Positions 10,667 to 20,019 are shown, counted from the first letter of the stretch. The stretch is DNA of 64,000 nucleotides from Pseudomonas sp. NCCP-436 (GCF_019656335.1 NZ_BPLZ01000003.1:1-64000); one strand, 5' to 3'. The notes: generated by a model from the sequence alone, not told the origin. Made by a program: numbers and translations.

Positions 10667-11452
10667 ATGAAGCAGACGCAGTATCAGGCGCGCGAACCGG
10701 ACGAGCGGGGTTTCATCCGTTACCCGGACAGCGAGCACCAGGTATGGAACCAGCTAATTACCCGCCAACTGGCGCTTATCGAGGGACGCGCCTGCCAGGA
10801 ATACCTTGACGGTATCGAGCAACTCGGCCTGCCGCTCGAACGCATCCCCCAGTTGGAGGAAATCAACCGTGTGTTGGAGCGCACCACCGGCTGGAATGTG
10901 CAGCGAGTACCTGCGCTGATTCCCTTTCAGACCTTCTTCGAGCTGCTGGCCAGCAAACGCTTTCCAGTGGCCACCTTCATCCGCACACCGGAGGAACTGG
11001 ACTACCTGCAGGAACCGGACATCTTCCACGAGGTCTTTGGTCACTGCCCGCTGCTGACCAATCCGTGGTTTGCCGAGTTCACCCACACCTATGGCCGTCT
11101 CGGTCTGAATGCCAGCAAGGAGGAACGCGTGTTCCTCGCCCGCCTGTACTGGATGACTATCGAGTTTGGCCTGGTCGACACTCCTGCCGGCCGGCGCATC
11201 TATGGCGGAGGCATCCTCTCCTCGCCGAAAGAGACGCTGTATGCCCTGTCCGACGAGCCGGAGCATCTGTCGTTCGATCCGCTGGAAGCCATGCGCACGC
11301 CCTACCGCATCGACATCCTGCAACCGCTGTACTACGTCCTGCCGGATCTGCAGCGTCTGGCGGCCTTGGCTCATGAGGACATCATGGGACTGGTGCAACG
11401 CGCCCGGGAGCTGGGCCTGCACGCACCGAAATTTCCACCCAAGGCAGCCTAG
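10667..11452 (+). CDS. phhA: Phenylalanine 4-monooxygenase
   Basis: 261 residues, the bacterial short form lacking the ACT domain. It hydroxylates phenylalanine to tyrosine using tetrahydrobiopterin-type cofactor and O2. The iron ligands are visible: His121 and His126 in DIFHEVFGHCPLL and Glu166 in YWMTIEFGLV. The ATG at 10667 follows AGGAG by six bases; the in-frame ATG further up is not preceded by a ribosome site. It forms an operon with phhB, 33 bases downstream. Confidence 0.97.
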   Translation: MKQTQYQAREPDERGFIRYPDSEHQVWNQLITRQLALIEGRACQEYLDGIEQLGLPLERIPQLEEINRVLERTTGWNVQRVPALIPFQTFFELLASKRFPVATFIRTPEELDYLQEPDIFHEVFGHCPLLTNPWFAEFTHTYGRLGLNASKEERVFLARLYWMTIEFGLVDTPAGRRIYGGGILSSPKETLYALSDEPEHLSFDPLEAMRTPYRIDILQPLYYVLPDLQRLAALAHEDIMGLVQRARELGLHAPKFPPKAA

Positions 11453-11485
11453 ACCGCCCCCGCAGATGACCAGAAGGAGAACCTC

Positions 11486-11839
11486 ATGAGCCTTGCCCAA
11501 GCCCAATGCGAAGCCTGTCGCGCCGATGCACCCAAGGTCAGCGACAAAGAACTGGCCGAACTGATTCGCGAAATTCCCGAGTGGAACATCGAGGTGCGTG
11601 GCGACCACATGGAGCTGGAGCGCGTGTTCCGGTTCCGCAATTTTCGCCATGCCCTGGCGTTCACCAATGCGGTGGGTGCCATCGCCGAGGAAGTCGGTCA
11701 TCATCCGGCCCTGCTGACCGAGTGGGGCAAGGTCACCGTGACCTGGTGGAGCCACGAGCTGCGCGGCCTGCACCGCAACGATTTCATCATGGCGGCACGC
11801 ACCGACGAGCTGGCCGGCCGCGCCGAAGGTCGCAAGTAA
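11486..11839 (+). CDS. phhB: Pterin-4a-carbinolamine dehydratase
   Basis: 117 residues. It dehydrates the carbinolamine made by PhhA so the pterin can be recycled. The family motif is complete: [20 protein letters not shown] then [12 protein letters not shown], with the two histidines and the later Trp/His/Asp positions. AAGGAG precedes the ATG. phhC, the aminotransferase that follows in P. aeruginosa, is absent; a terminator and a cold-shock gene follow instead. Confidence 0.96.
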   Translation: MSLAQAQCEACRADAPKVSDKELAELIREIPEWNIEVRGDHMELERVFRFRNFRHALAFTNAVGAIAEEVGHHPALLTEWGKVTVTWWSHELRGLHRNDFIMAARTDELAGRAEGRK

Positions 11840-11869
11840 GAACCAGCACGACATCTTGCAACGCACAAA

Positions 11870-11903
11870 CAAGAAGGCCCGTCGATGACGGGCCTTCTTG
11901 TTT
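11870..11903. terminator. Bidirectional terminator between phhB and the cold-shock gene
   Basis: A perfect 14-base stem (CAAGAAGGCCCGTC / GACGGGCCTTCTTG) with a three-base loop, followed by TTT on the plus strand and by TTTG on the minus strand. It serves two convergent genes. Confidence 0.85.
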
Positions 11904-11915
11904 GCGAGCTGGAGC

Positions 11916-12125
11916 TCAGAGTGCGGAAACGTCTTCCGCCTGGAGGCCTTTCTGGCCCTGGGTCACACCGAATTCGACCTTCTGCCCTTCGACCAGAGTG
12001 CGGTGGCCTTCGCCACGGATGGCACGGTAGTGAACGAACACGTCCGGGCCGCTTTCGCGCTGAATGAACCCGTAACCCTTGGAATCATTGAACCACTTGA
12101 CGGTTCCGGTCTCACGATCTGCCAT
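11916..12125 (-). CDS. Cold-shock domain protein
   Basis: 69 residues, one OB-fold domain with RNP1-like KGYGFI and RNP2-like VFVHY motifs ([18 protein letters not shown]), so an RNA/DNA-binding chaperone of the CspA family. ATG at 12125 follows GGAGAAG; five more codons upstream are possible but lack a ribosome site. The leader upstream runs into a repeat-rich stretch. Its partner in the window is the second cold-shock gene at 27613; the two differ in about half their residues. Confidence 0.92.
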   Translation of the reverse strand: MADRETGTVKWFNDSKGYGFIQRESGPDVFVHYRAIRGEGHRTLVEGQKVEFGVTQGQKGLQAEDVSAL

Positions 12126-12313
12126 TACCAACTTCTCCAAACTCGCTGTGTATTTTTATTGTCCCGTAGGCGCTTTGACGGCTCGGTAAAAACGTCCTTT
12201 CTTATCATTCGCCACTCTCTGTCTATCGAGTGTGGAAAATGGCGTTCTTGCTGTAGCCGAAGGCCGAGTATAAAGCATGCTCCGCTGCTGAAAAGGACTT
12301 TATTGGCCATCCT

Positions 12314-12348
12314 CGCCCAGCCTGCAGCATCAGGCTGCAGGCTGGGCG
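12314..12348. repeat. 15-bp perfect hairpin upstream of the cold-shock gene
   Basis: CGCCCAGCCTGCAGC and GCTGCAGGCTGGGCG are exact inverted copies around a five-base loop. Neither side has a T-run. It stands between the cold-shock gene leader and a block of shorter hairpins. Confidence 0.7.
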
Positions 12349-12364
12349 CATCCCCTAAAAACAA

Positions 12365-12490
12365 GTTCGGAGCCGCTTGCGGCGAGCGCGCCCTGGCGCG
12401 GCCGGCGAGGTGAGCGAAACGAGCAGCCATTTACCTTCGCGGCCTTAGCCGCTTGCCGCGCTCGACCTTCGTTCGACGACTGTCGCTACA
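12365..12490. repeat. Cluster of short GC hairpins, REP-like
   Basis: Non-coding block with GCCGC-TT-GCGGC (12372-12383), CGCGCC-CT-GGCGCG (12387-12400) and GCGGC-CTTA-GCCGC (12439-12452), ending in TCGCTACAAAATC, whose complement GATTTTGTAGCGA is typical of dispersed intergenic repeats of pseudomonads. It fills the gap after the DUF4340 gene. No T-run is seen, so it is more likely a repeat element that also stabilises the 3' end than a standard terminator. Confidence 0.5.
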
Positions 12491-12494
12491 AAAT

Positions 12495-13484
12495 CTAAGA
12501 TTTGGCCAGCAGGTCATCCAGTCGCTTGGCCAGGCGCTTGAACTGCTCCTCGTCCAGCGCATAGGCCCAGTCGTTGCGGGCGCTCACCTGGCCGTCGGCA
12601 AAGCCCTGCTGCTGCTCGATGATCAACCAGTGACGCTCGTCCTGCCGGTACAGCGCCGCTCGCAGCGACTGCTCGGCAAAACCACTCAGTTGCAGGGTCA
12701 GCTCCGGCACCTGCGCTCGGTCGAGCTGCGCCAGCGGAACAACATCAGCAAACAGCAGACTGGAGAACAGGGTAACCATGCCATTGGCCGCGCCTTCGTA
12801 GCTGAGCTTCTGCTCTGGCTTCATCTGCTCCACGGCAAAGTTGTACTGCTGCTCATCCGGCCGGCTCAGGGTCAGCGTCTGGCCATCTGCATACTTCAGC
12901 TCCAGGCGCTGCACACTGGCGTAGGGAATAGCAGTAACCCGACGGTCCAGCCATTGCAGTTGCCCGTCAGGCAGATCCAGTTGCTGGTCAATTCGCCAAA
13001 CCTGATTCTCGCCAGCTCGGCGCACCAGTTGACCACTGCCCTGAGACGAAGGATTGCCCAAGCGCAGACTCAGCTCGGGATGTCCGTCAAACTGCAGTTT
13101 CAGGCGCAGTGCCTGCTCGCCCTCTGCACCCTCCTCGGCCAACCCTAGGCGGCCGTGCCACTGGGCATTGGCCGTCTTGGCCTCGACCGTGCGCGCCTCG
13201 CGCAGCCCCCGCAGCAAATCTGCCAAGACTTGCGGCGCGGCCGGATAATCCGCCTTCGCCGGCACCACCCAGCCATCGCCGCGGCGCTCGATGCGCACCG
13301 CCGACTGCCCCGGATGTTCGATTTCCAGCGCCTGCAGACTGCCCAGATAGCTCTGTTCCGCAGCCAACCAGGGGGCGCTCTCAATTTGCGCGATGCTTTG
13401 CTGCTGGTGCTGCTGCAGGCCAAGGTAGCCCAGTACGCAGAGCAGCACGATGACGATCAGTGCGATAAGGCCTTTACGTCCCAT
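12495..13484 (-). CDS. DUF4340 domain protein
   Basis: 329 residues with one N-terminal membrane anchor (GLIALIVIVLLCVLGYLGL) and a large presumably periplasmic part of the DUF4340 type. Such proteins are encoded beside GldG-like ABC auxiliary components; their function is unknown. The ATG at 13484 has GAGGAG a few bases ahead. It is the last gene of a four-gene operon, 94 bases after the GldG-like gene, ending just before the hairpin cluster. Confidence 0.8.
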   Translation of the reverse strand: MGRKGLIALIVIVLLCVLGYLGLQQHQQQSIAQIESAPWLAAEQSYLGSLQALEIEHPGQSAVRIERRGDGWVVPAKADYPAAPQVLADLLRGLREARTVEAKTANAQWHGRLGLAEEGAEGEQALRLKLQFDGHPELSLRLGNPSSQGSGQLVRRAGENQVWRIDQQLDLPDGQLQWLDRRVTAIPYASVQRLELKYADGQTLTLSRPDEQQYNFAVEQMKPEQKLSYEGAANGMVTLFSSLLFADVVPLAQLDRAQVPELTLQLSGFAEQSLRAALYRQDERHWLIIEQQQGFADGQVSARNDWAYALDEEQFKRLAKRLDDLLAKS

Positions 13485-13578
13485 GGTCTCCTCTCTCAAT
13501 CGATAGTCACGAAGCGCACGCTTGCACCATCGGTGAAATGGATGGCACGGCGGCAAGCCGGCCATCCATCACCTATCG

Positions 13579-15411
13579 TCAGGCGCGACGACGGCGGCGC
13601 CACAGCCACAGAGCCAGCACGCCAAGCGTCAGCAGTGCGGGCACCAGGGCGATGTTGATGATCTTCAGGGTGCGGCCCAGCGCCTCGATGTCGGCATTGA
13701 GCTGGTAGCGAACCTCGCGCAGCTCCTTGCGGATCTCCAGCTTCTGCTGGATGAAACGCTGCAGCGCGCTCTGCTGTTCGGCGGTCAGTTCCAGCACCTT
13801 GTTGGGATCGTCGCTGCGCTGCAGAGCAGCCAGTTGCTGCTCGGTCTCCGCCAGACGAGCCTGCAGCGCCTGCTCCTTGTCGCGGAAGCGCTGCTCAGCC
13901 GCTCGCTGTAACTCCTCCACCACCACGAACGGCCGGCTGAAGCGACCACGCGAGCGCACACTGATCAGTGCTTCAGAGCCTGCCAGGTTATCCAGCGCGT
14001 TGATGGTGAAGCTGCCGTTGTCGGCCCAGGGCTGCGGAATGCGCTGGCCAAAGAAGTCCTGCACCTGCACCCACATGCGGTCGGTCAGCAGATCCGTATC
14101 GGCGACCACTATCACATTGATGTTGTCGGCCTGCCTGAGACCATCCTTTCGACCTTCGATGCCCTCCGGGAAAGCACTGCGAACCGGACCGTCGATACGC
14201 GCTGCAAGGGTGTAGCGCTCGCCAGTGGGCTCAAGCTCGCGGATCAGTTCCTCCGGGTTGCTCAACATGGCAAAGCGCTGGGCATCGAAGGGCATGGCGT
14301 ACTCGGAACTTTGCAACAGCGGGGTAAAACGCGTCTCGGCCCCCTCGACCTGCTCCAAAATACCGGCAGTGGCCAGCGTGATGCTCTCCAGTCCCGCAGT
14401 GGCAATGTCGGTCGAGTCCAGCGCCTTGCGCGGCAGGTTGAGCCAACCGGCATGACGCACCGAACGCTCTCCACGACTCATGCTTACCGACATGGCATAG
14501 GCGCCGTCGCCAAGCACCTTGCCCGGCACCAGCCGCAGGCCCCAGGCTTTGAACAGTTCCTCCAGATTCGACGAACGATCCATGGCCGGCTCGCCGGGCA
14601 TGTCGCCAGTGTCAGCCTCGGCGTAGGGGTCGACGAATACCATCAGCTTGCCGCCGCGCAGAACGAACTGATCGATGGCGTAGAGAGTCTGTTCGGGCAG
14701 GTTCTTCGGATGTACCAGCCACAGTACCGAGACCTTTTCCGGGATCTCGTCCACATCGCGCTTGAGCGTCTCGATCTCGAACAACTGGCGAACCTGTTCC
14801 AGCACCATCCAGGGCGCACTGGGCTGGCGAGTCATCATGTCGAAGCCACCGGTCATCGGCAGCCCGGAGAGCACCCCGACTACCGGCAGCTCCGGCTTGG
14901 CCAGGGTCTGCACCAACCGGCTCAGTTCGTACTCCAGGTGTTCTTCCTGATCCAGAGCGAAGAACGGGATCACCTGCACGTCGTCCAGCGCGTTGGTACC
15001 GGCCAGGCCGAAGTAGATGGAATCCCCACCCTGCTGCAGCGGAATGCTCTGTAGACCGAACTCGGCGGCCTTGTCCTCGTTTTCCGAGAAGGGCTCCGGG
15101 TCAATCAGGTGCAGACGGATCTTGCCATCCGCATGCATCTGGTAGGCCTTGAGCATTTCCTGCACGCGCTGGGCATAGTTGCGCAGTACCGGCAGGTCCT
15201 TGGCCACCTTGTCCGAGTAGAAGAAATACAGATTGATCGGCTCGTCCAGCTCGGCAAGGATCTGCCGGGTGCCATCGGAGATGGTGTAGAGCTTCTGCTC
15301 GGTCAGGTCAAGGCGAGCACCGCCCAGCCCCAGACCGGCCAGCAGGTTGAAGGCGACGAAAGCCACCGCAATCAGCAGCAACCCGGCGCCGGAATAGATC
15401 AGCTTTTTCAT
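13579..15411 (-). CDS. GldG-like ABC transporter auxiliary protein
   Basis: 610 residues. An N-terminal membrane segment (AGLLLIAVAFVAFNLLAGLG), a long extracytoplasmic region of the ABC_transp_aux type (LDLTEQKLYTISDGTRQILAEL, FVDPYAEADTGD), a coiled-coil stretch rich in Glu/Gln (about 520-580), and a C-terminal membrane segment ending in RRRRRA. Related proteins work with GldA/GldF in gliding Bacteroidetes, but the family is widespread in non-gliding bacteria, where its task is unknown. It follows the permease by nine bases. Confidence 0.83.
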   Translation of the reverse strand: MKKLIYSGAGLLLIAVAFVAFNLLAGLGLGGARLDLTEQKLYTISDGTRQILAELDEPINLYFFYSDKVAKDLPVLRNYAQRVQEMLKAYQMHADGKIRLHLIDPEPFSENEDKAAEFGLQSIPLQQGGDSIYFGLAGTNALDDVQVIPFFALDQEEHLEYELSRLVQTLAKPELPVVGVLSGLPMTGGFDMMTRQPSAPWMVLEQVRQLFEIETLKRDVDEIPEKVSVLWLVHPKNLPEQTLYAIDQFVLRGGKLMVFVDPYAEADTGDMPGEPAMDRSSNLEELFKAWGLRLVPGKVLGDGAYAMSVSMSRGERSVRHAGWLNLPRKALDSTDIATAGLESITLATAGILEQVEGAETRFTPLLQSSEYAMPFDAQRFAMLSNPEELIRELEPTGERYTLAARIDGPVRSAFPEGIEGRKDGLRQADNINVIVVADTDLLTDRMWVQVQDFFGQRIPQPWADNGSFTINALDNLAGSEALISVRSRGRFSRPFVVVEELQRAAEQRFRDKEQALQARLAETEQQLAALQRSDDPNKVLELTAEQQSALQRFIQQKLEIRKELREVRYQLNADIEALGRTLKIINIALVPALLTLGVLALWLWRRRRRA

Positions 15412-15420
15412 GGGCGCTCC

Positions 15421-16152
15421 TCAGTCGGCTTTCTTCAGGTCGATAACCACGGCGGTGGCGGTCAGCCAGGCGGCGATCAGCGAAAGGAAGAACAGCAGGT
15501 CGCGCAAATCGATTACGCCCTTGCTGATGGCGTCAAAACGCACCAGGAAGCTCAGCGAAGCAATTGCGTCCACCAGCCACTGCGGTGCCCAGGCAAAGGC
15601 ATCGAGCACCATCGGAAAGCCGCTGACGATAAACAAGAAGCAGGCGCTGACCGCCAGGATGAAGGCGATGACCTGGTTTTTGCTCAGTGCCGACATGCAT
15701 GAGCCGATGGCCAGATAGGCCCCGGCCAGCAGCCAACTGCCCAGGTAGCCGGTGATAATCGCGCCGTTGTCCGGCTCCCCCAGATAGTTGACCGTGATGA
15801 TCATCGGGAAGGTCAGCAACAACGCGATGCCGGCAAACACCCAGGCTGCCAGGAACTTGCCGGCGACCACTTCGAAGCGGGTGATCGGCAGGGTCATCAG
15901 CAGTTCGATGGAGCCGGACTTGCGTTCTTCGGCCCACAAGCGCATGGCAACCGCCGGCACCAGGAACAGATACAACCAGGGGTGGAAATTGAAAAAGGCC
16001 GACAGGTTGGCCTGGCCACTTTCAAAGAAGCCGCCCAGGTAGAAGGTAAATACCCCGGACAGCACCAGGAAAATTACGATGAACACATAGGCCAGCGGCG
16101 TGGCGAAATAGCTCGCCAGCTCGCGCTTGAAGATCACGGACAACTGGGTCAT
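15421..16152 (-). CDS. ABC-2 type permease, GldF-like
   Basis: 243 residues with six predicted membrane spans, starting with ELASYFATPLAYVFIVIFLVLSG and including EERKSGSIELLMTLPITRFEVVAGKF, the cytoplasmic motif of ABC-2 permeases of the GldF/NosY type. It overlaps the ATPase gene by four bases (ATGA), so translation is coupled. With the neighbouring ATPase it should form the membrane core of the transporter. Confidence 0.87.
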   Translation of the reverse strand: MTQLSVIFKRELASYFATPLAYVFIVIFLVLSGVFTFYLGGFFESGQANLSAFFNFHPWLYLFLVPAVAMRLWAEERKSGSIELLMTLPITRFEVVAGKFLAAWVFAGIALLLTFPMIITVNYLGEPDNGAIITGYLGSWLLAGAYLAIGSCMSALSKNQVIAFILAVSACFLFIVSGFPMVLDAFAWAPQWLVDAIASLSFLVRFDAISKGVIDLRDLLFFLSLIAAWLTATAVVIDLKKAD

Positions 16153-17072
16153 TGCTGCTCTCCACGGGTCAGGCTGCGGAACACTTCGTCGAGCCGCCCT
16201 CGTTCCACATTCAGTTCGCGGATCTTCCAGCCGCGCTCGGCAATCAACGCACTGACCTGCGGGAAGATCACCTCACCCGGTCGAGCCAGCACACTCAGGC
16301 TGCCCTCGCGGGTGTTTTCCTCAATGCCGGCAACACCCGGCAGCGCCGCCAGCGCCGCCTGGTCGAGCAATTCGTCTGCTACCAGCGTCACCGCCTGGTG
16401 ATAGCGAGAGCGGCTCTCCAGCTCCAGCGGCGTACCGTCGGCCAGCAGTCGGCCCTGGGCGATCACCACGGCGCGGGAGCACAGGGCCGTCACTTCTTCG
16501 AGGATGTGAGTGGAAATGATCACGATCTTGTCACGGGCCAAGCCCTGGATCAGTTGGCGTACCTGATGCTTCTGGTTGGGATCGAGGCCGTCGGTGGGCT
16601 CGTCGAGGATCAGTAGGCGCGGATCATGGAGGATCGCCTGGGCCAGGCCGACTCGGCGCTTGAAGCCCTTGGACAGTGTCTCGATGCTCTGTTCCAGCAC
16701 CTTCTCCAGCTCTACCTGGGCCACCGCACGGTCGACTCGCTGTTTCTTCTCCGCGCCGCGCAGGCCGCGCACCTCGGCAATAAAGCCAAGGAAGCCGCGC
16801 ACCGTCATGTCGCCGTAGCAGGGTGCTCCTTCCGGCAGATAGCCGATCTGCCGCTGAGCCTGCAGAGTACGGGTGCGAATGTCGCAGCCGAAGATACTCG
16901 CGGTGCCCGAAGTAGGCGCGAGGAAACCGGTCAGCATCTTCATCGTGGTGGATTTGCCGGCCCCGTTAGGGCCGAGAAAGCCCAGCACCTCCCCGGGCTG
17001 GACCGTGAACGACAGGTCGTCGACCGCCGTATGCTGTGCAAAACGCTTGGTCAGGTTTCTTATTTCAATCAT
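16149..17072 (-). CDS. ABC transporter ATP-binding protein, GldA-like
   Basis: 307 residues. Walker A GPNGAGKS at 34-41, a signature loop written LSKGFKRRVGLAQAI in place of LSGGQ (usual for this subfamily), Walker B RLLILDEPTDGLDP, and the switch His in IIISTHILEE. First gene of the leftward operon. The C-terminal third (after about 215) is the extra domain seen in GldA/CcmA-type ATPases. Confidence 0.9.
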   Translation of the reverse strand: MIEIRNLTKRFAQHTAVDDLSFTVQPGEVLGFLGPNGAGKSTTMKMLTGFLAPTSGTASIFGCDIRTRTLQAQRQIGYLPEGAPCYGDMTVRGFLGFIAEVRGLRGAEKKQRVDRAVAQVELEKVLEQSIETLSKGFKRRVGLAQAILHDPRLLILDEPTDGLDPNQKHQVRQLIQGLARDKIVIISTHILEEVTALCSRAVVIAQGRLLADGTPLELESRSRYHQAVTLVADELLDQAALAALPGVAGIEENTREGSLSVLARPGEVIFPQVSALIAERGWKIRELNVERGRLDEVFRSLTRGEQQ

Positions 17073-17528
17073 GGCCTCTCACCGTAGCGAAAGCGCCTGC
17101 GTCCAGCGATACCACTCATTGAGCGCAGGCCGCAATAACACCGGGAGGGGGCAGCTCCCCTTCCCGACGAGGGCAAGACCCTACCACAAGGAAAAAGTTC
17201 AGTAGAACCCCGAGCAAATACTGTTGGCAGAATAACCAGGGCAGCCGCGCTCCCTATATGACGGCAAGCCCGGTACGCCACTTCCTGCCGGCAAGCAAAC
17301 CCGCTCTGCTGCAGCCAGCCCTACTGCAAGGAACAGGCATATCTGCACGGCGAATAAACCCGCTTCGCATTACTGACAGATGAAATCGCTGCGCCAGCCC
17401 CATCTGGATATACAATCGGCCGGCACCTGATTGCCAGTCCCGCCTGCGCACGAGTCGCCGGATAGCGGCGGCTCAACTGCTCCGGGCGCGCCAACCCGCC
17501 CCAACAGAACCCGACAAGTGATTGAGTT
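17073..17528. other. 456-base divergent intergenic region
   Basis: No gene is supported here. It must hold the promoters of the leftward ABC operon and the rightward moxR-DUF58 pair. The only structure I see is an imperfect hairpin CGGGAGGGG...CCCCTTCCCG at 17142-17166 with one bulged T, in the leader of the ABC operon. Confidence 0.6.
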
Positions 17529-18587
17529 ATGGAAGATAAAACGCACGACACCTCCGGCAGGGAAGCGCCCGCGATGACCGAACACAGCCCCGCAACCGAG
17601 CCGTCTGCCAGCGGCAACCCGCAAGCCCAGCAACGCCAGCGCGCCAGCCAGCTGGCTCAGGCCCTACGCAACGAGTTGAGCAAGGCCGTGATCGGTCAGC
17701 AAGCGGTAATCGACGACGTGCTGACCGCGCTAATCGCCGGCGGCCACGTGCTGGTCGAGGGAGTGCCCGGCCTTGGCAAGACCCTGCTGGTTCGTGCTCT
17801 GGCCCGCTGCTTCGGTGGTGACTTCGCGCGTATCCAGTTCACCCCGGATCTGATGCCCAGCGACATCACCGGCCACGCCGTGTACGACCTCGCCAGCGAG
17901 CAGTTCAAACTGCGCAAGGGCCCGGTGTTCACCAACCTGCTGCTGGCGGACGAGATCAACCGTGCTCCGGCCAAGACCCAGGCCGCCCTGCTGGAAGTGA
18001 TGCAGGAACGCCAGGTGACCCTGGAAGGTCGTGCCCTGCCCGTGCAGCAGCCGTTCATGGTGCTGGCGACCATGAACCCGATCGAGCAGGAAGGCACCTA
18101 CCCGCTGCCCGAGGCCGAACTAGACCGTTTCATGCTCAAGCTGCGCATGGACTATCCCGAGCTGGATGAAGAACTCGGCATGGTACGCCAGGTGACCCGT
18201 TCGGCCAGGGCCGACATGCTCGAAGTCAGTCCGCTGCGCACCCTGCTGCAGGCCCGCGACGTACTGGCACTGCAGAAGATCGCCAGCGATCTTCCGGTCG
18301 ACGACCAAGTGCTCGACTACGCTGTGCGTCTGGCCCGCGCTACTCGCAACTGGCCGGGCCTGGCCATCGGCGCCGGGCCACGCGCCAGCATCGCCCTGGT
18401 GCGCGGAGCACGAGCCCGCGCCCTGCTGCGTGGCGGTGATTTCGTCGTTCCGGACGACATAAAGGGCTGCGCCCTGGCAGTGCTGCGCCACCGGGTGCGG
18501 CTGGCACCGGAACTGGACATAGAAGGCCTGTCGGTAGATCAGGTTCTGCAGCAATTGCTCGATCAGGTACCGGCACCACGCCTATGA
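17529..18587 (+). CDS. MoxR-type AAA+ ATPase
   Basis: 352 residues from the ATG at 17529; an ATG at 17574, preceded by GGGAAG, is an equally good start and would remove a low-complexity N-terminus. Walker A GVPGLGKT at 78-85, Walker B LLLADEINRAPAKTQAALLE, and the sensor region ATMNPIEQEGTYPLPEAELDRF are intact. MoxR ATPases act as chaperones that mature or insert partner proteins, usually with VWA or DUF58 partners. It overlaps the DUF58 gene by four bases. Confidence 0.92.
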   Translation: MEDKTHDTSGREAPAMTEHSPATEPSASGNPQAQQRQRASQLAQALRNELSKAVIGQQAVIDDVLTALIAGGHVLVEGVPGLGKTLLVRALARCFGGDFARIQFTPDLMPSDITGHAVYDLASEQFKLRKGPVFTNLLLADEINRAPAKTQAALLEVMQERQVTLEGRALPVQQPFMVLATMNPIEQEGTYPLPEAELDRFMLKLRMDYPELDEELGMVRQVTRSARADMLEVSPLRTLLQARDVLALQKIASDLPVDDQVLDYAVRLARATRNWPGLAIGAGPRASIALVRGARARALLRGGDFVVPDDIKGCALAVLRHRVRLAPELDIEGLSVDQVLQQLLDQVPAPRL

Positions 18588-19915
18588 GACCCTCACGTCT
18601 GTTCCTCGGGCTACTGGGCACCCTGTTCGCTGCTGCCGTGCTGCTGGAAGCCCTGCCCCTGCTCGACATCGCCGAAACCGAGCCGATCATAGCGCCAGCT
18701 TGGGGACTGCTGCTGGCTGTGATACTGCTCGCACTGCTCGACATGCTACGGCTGCACCGCCAGTCCTCGCCACAGGTGCAACGCAGTCTGCCCGGAAATC
18801 TGCCACTGGGCCGCTGGAGCGAAGTCCAACTGACGCTGCACCATGACTACAAGCAGAACGTTGACATCGAGCTGTTCGACCACGTCCCCGAGGGCATGGA
18901 TGTCGAACACCTGCCGCAGCGCGTCGGCCTGCGTCCTGGCCAGCAGACGCAGATCGCCTATCGCCTCAAGCCACTGGTACGCGGTCACTTCCTTTTTCAG
19001 CGCTGCGAGCTGCTACTGCCGAGCCCGATGCGCCTGTGGCAGGCCAGACGCCTGCTCGAACTACCGGCCCAGAGTCGCGTCTACCCGGACTTTGCCCGCC
19101 TCCACGGCGCTCAGCTCAGGGCTGTCGATGACTGGCTCAGCCAGCTCGGCGTGCGCCAACAGCCAAGACGCGGCCTGGGCCTTGAGTTTCACCAGCTGCG
19201 CGAGTTCCGCGATGGTGACACTCTGCGCCAGATCGACTGGAAGGCCACGGCGCGCAAACGCACGCCAATTGCCCGCGAGTACCAGGACGAACGCGACCAG
19301 CAACTGCTGCTACTACTCGACTGCGGCCGCCGCATGCGCAGTCAGGATGACGAGCTGTCTCACTTCGACCACGCCCTCAACGCCAGCCTGCTGCTTGCCT
19401 ATGTGGCCTTGCGCCAGGGCGACGCCGTCGGCCTGGCCACCTTCGCCGGCAATCAGTCGCGCTACCTGGCTCCGGCCAAGGGTTCGAACCAGATCAACGT
19501 GCTGCTCAACAGTGTCTATGACCTCGATACCAGCCAGCAGCCGGTCGACTTCAACGCCGCCGCCGACCTGTTGCTGGCCCGCCAGCAGCGCCGCGCACTG
19601 GTAGTTGTGATCACCAATCTGCGCGACGAGGACGACGAAGAGCTGCTAAGCGCGGTACGACGCCTGTCACGCCGGCACCAGGTATTGATCGCCAGCCTGC
19701 GCGAGGAGGTGCTGGATCGGCTGCGTCAGACTCCGGTGGATGGTTTTGAACAGGCCCTGGCCTACTGCGGCACAGTGGATTACCTCAATGCCCGCGGCAA
19801 TCTGCACGAGCGCCTGATCGCCCATGGCGTGCCGGTGCTCGATGCTCGTCCTGCCCAGCTGGGTCCGGATCTGGTCAGTCGCTACCTGGCTTGGAAGAAA
19901 GCCGGCGCGCTGTAG
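18584..19915 (+). CDS. DUF58 domain protein
   Basis: 443 residues. Two N-terminal membrane segments (about 5-22 and 35-52), a beta-rich middle, then the DUF58 signature LREFRDGDTLRQIDWKATAR and a VWA-like C-terminal half (QLLLLLDCGRRMRS). DUF58 proteins almost always accompany a MoxR ATPase. The ATG overlaps the moxR stop (ATGA), so the two are translationally coupled. The VWA, BatD and transglutaminase genes that extend this locus in other bacteria are missing. Confidence 0.88.
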   Translation: MRPSRLFLGLLGTLFAAAVLLEALPLLDIAETEPIIAPAWGLLLAVILLALLDMLRLHRQSSPQVQRSLPGNLPLGRWSEVQLTLHHDYKQNVDIELFDHVPEGMDVEHLPQRVGLRPGQQTQIAYRLKPLVRGHFLFQRCELLLPSPMRLWQARRLLELPAQSRVYPDFARLHGAQLRAVDDWLSQLGVRQQPRRGLGLEFHQLREFRDGDTLRQIDWKATARKRTPIAREYQDERDQQLLLLLDCGRRMRSQDDELSHFDHALNASLLLAYVALRQGDAVGLATFAGNQSRYLAPAKGSNQINVLLNSVYDLDTSQQPVDFNAAADLLLARQQRRALVVVITNLRDEDDEELLSAVRRLSRRHQVLIASLREEVLDRLRQTPVDGFEQALAYCGTVDYLNARGNLHERLIAHGVPVLDARPAQLGPDLVSRYLAWKKAGAL

Positions 19916-20019
19916 AAACAACGCCGTCAGATCGCAGTCTAACTCCCCAGTACCAAACGCAAAGGCCCTGGCATCAGCTTTTCCACACAGTTGTTGCGTG
20001 GTTAAGCCAGGGTGCTGGT

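Noticed and set aside
12330-12490. Small gene in the gap after the DUF4340 gene
   Set aside because: Open frames there are short, lack ribosome sites and are interrupted by the hairpin cluster.
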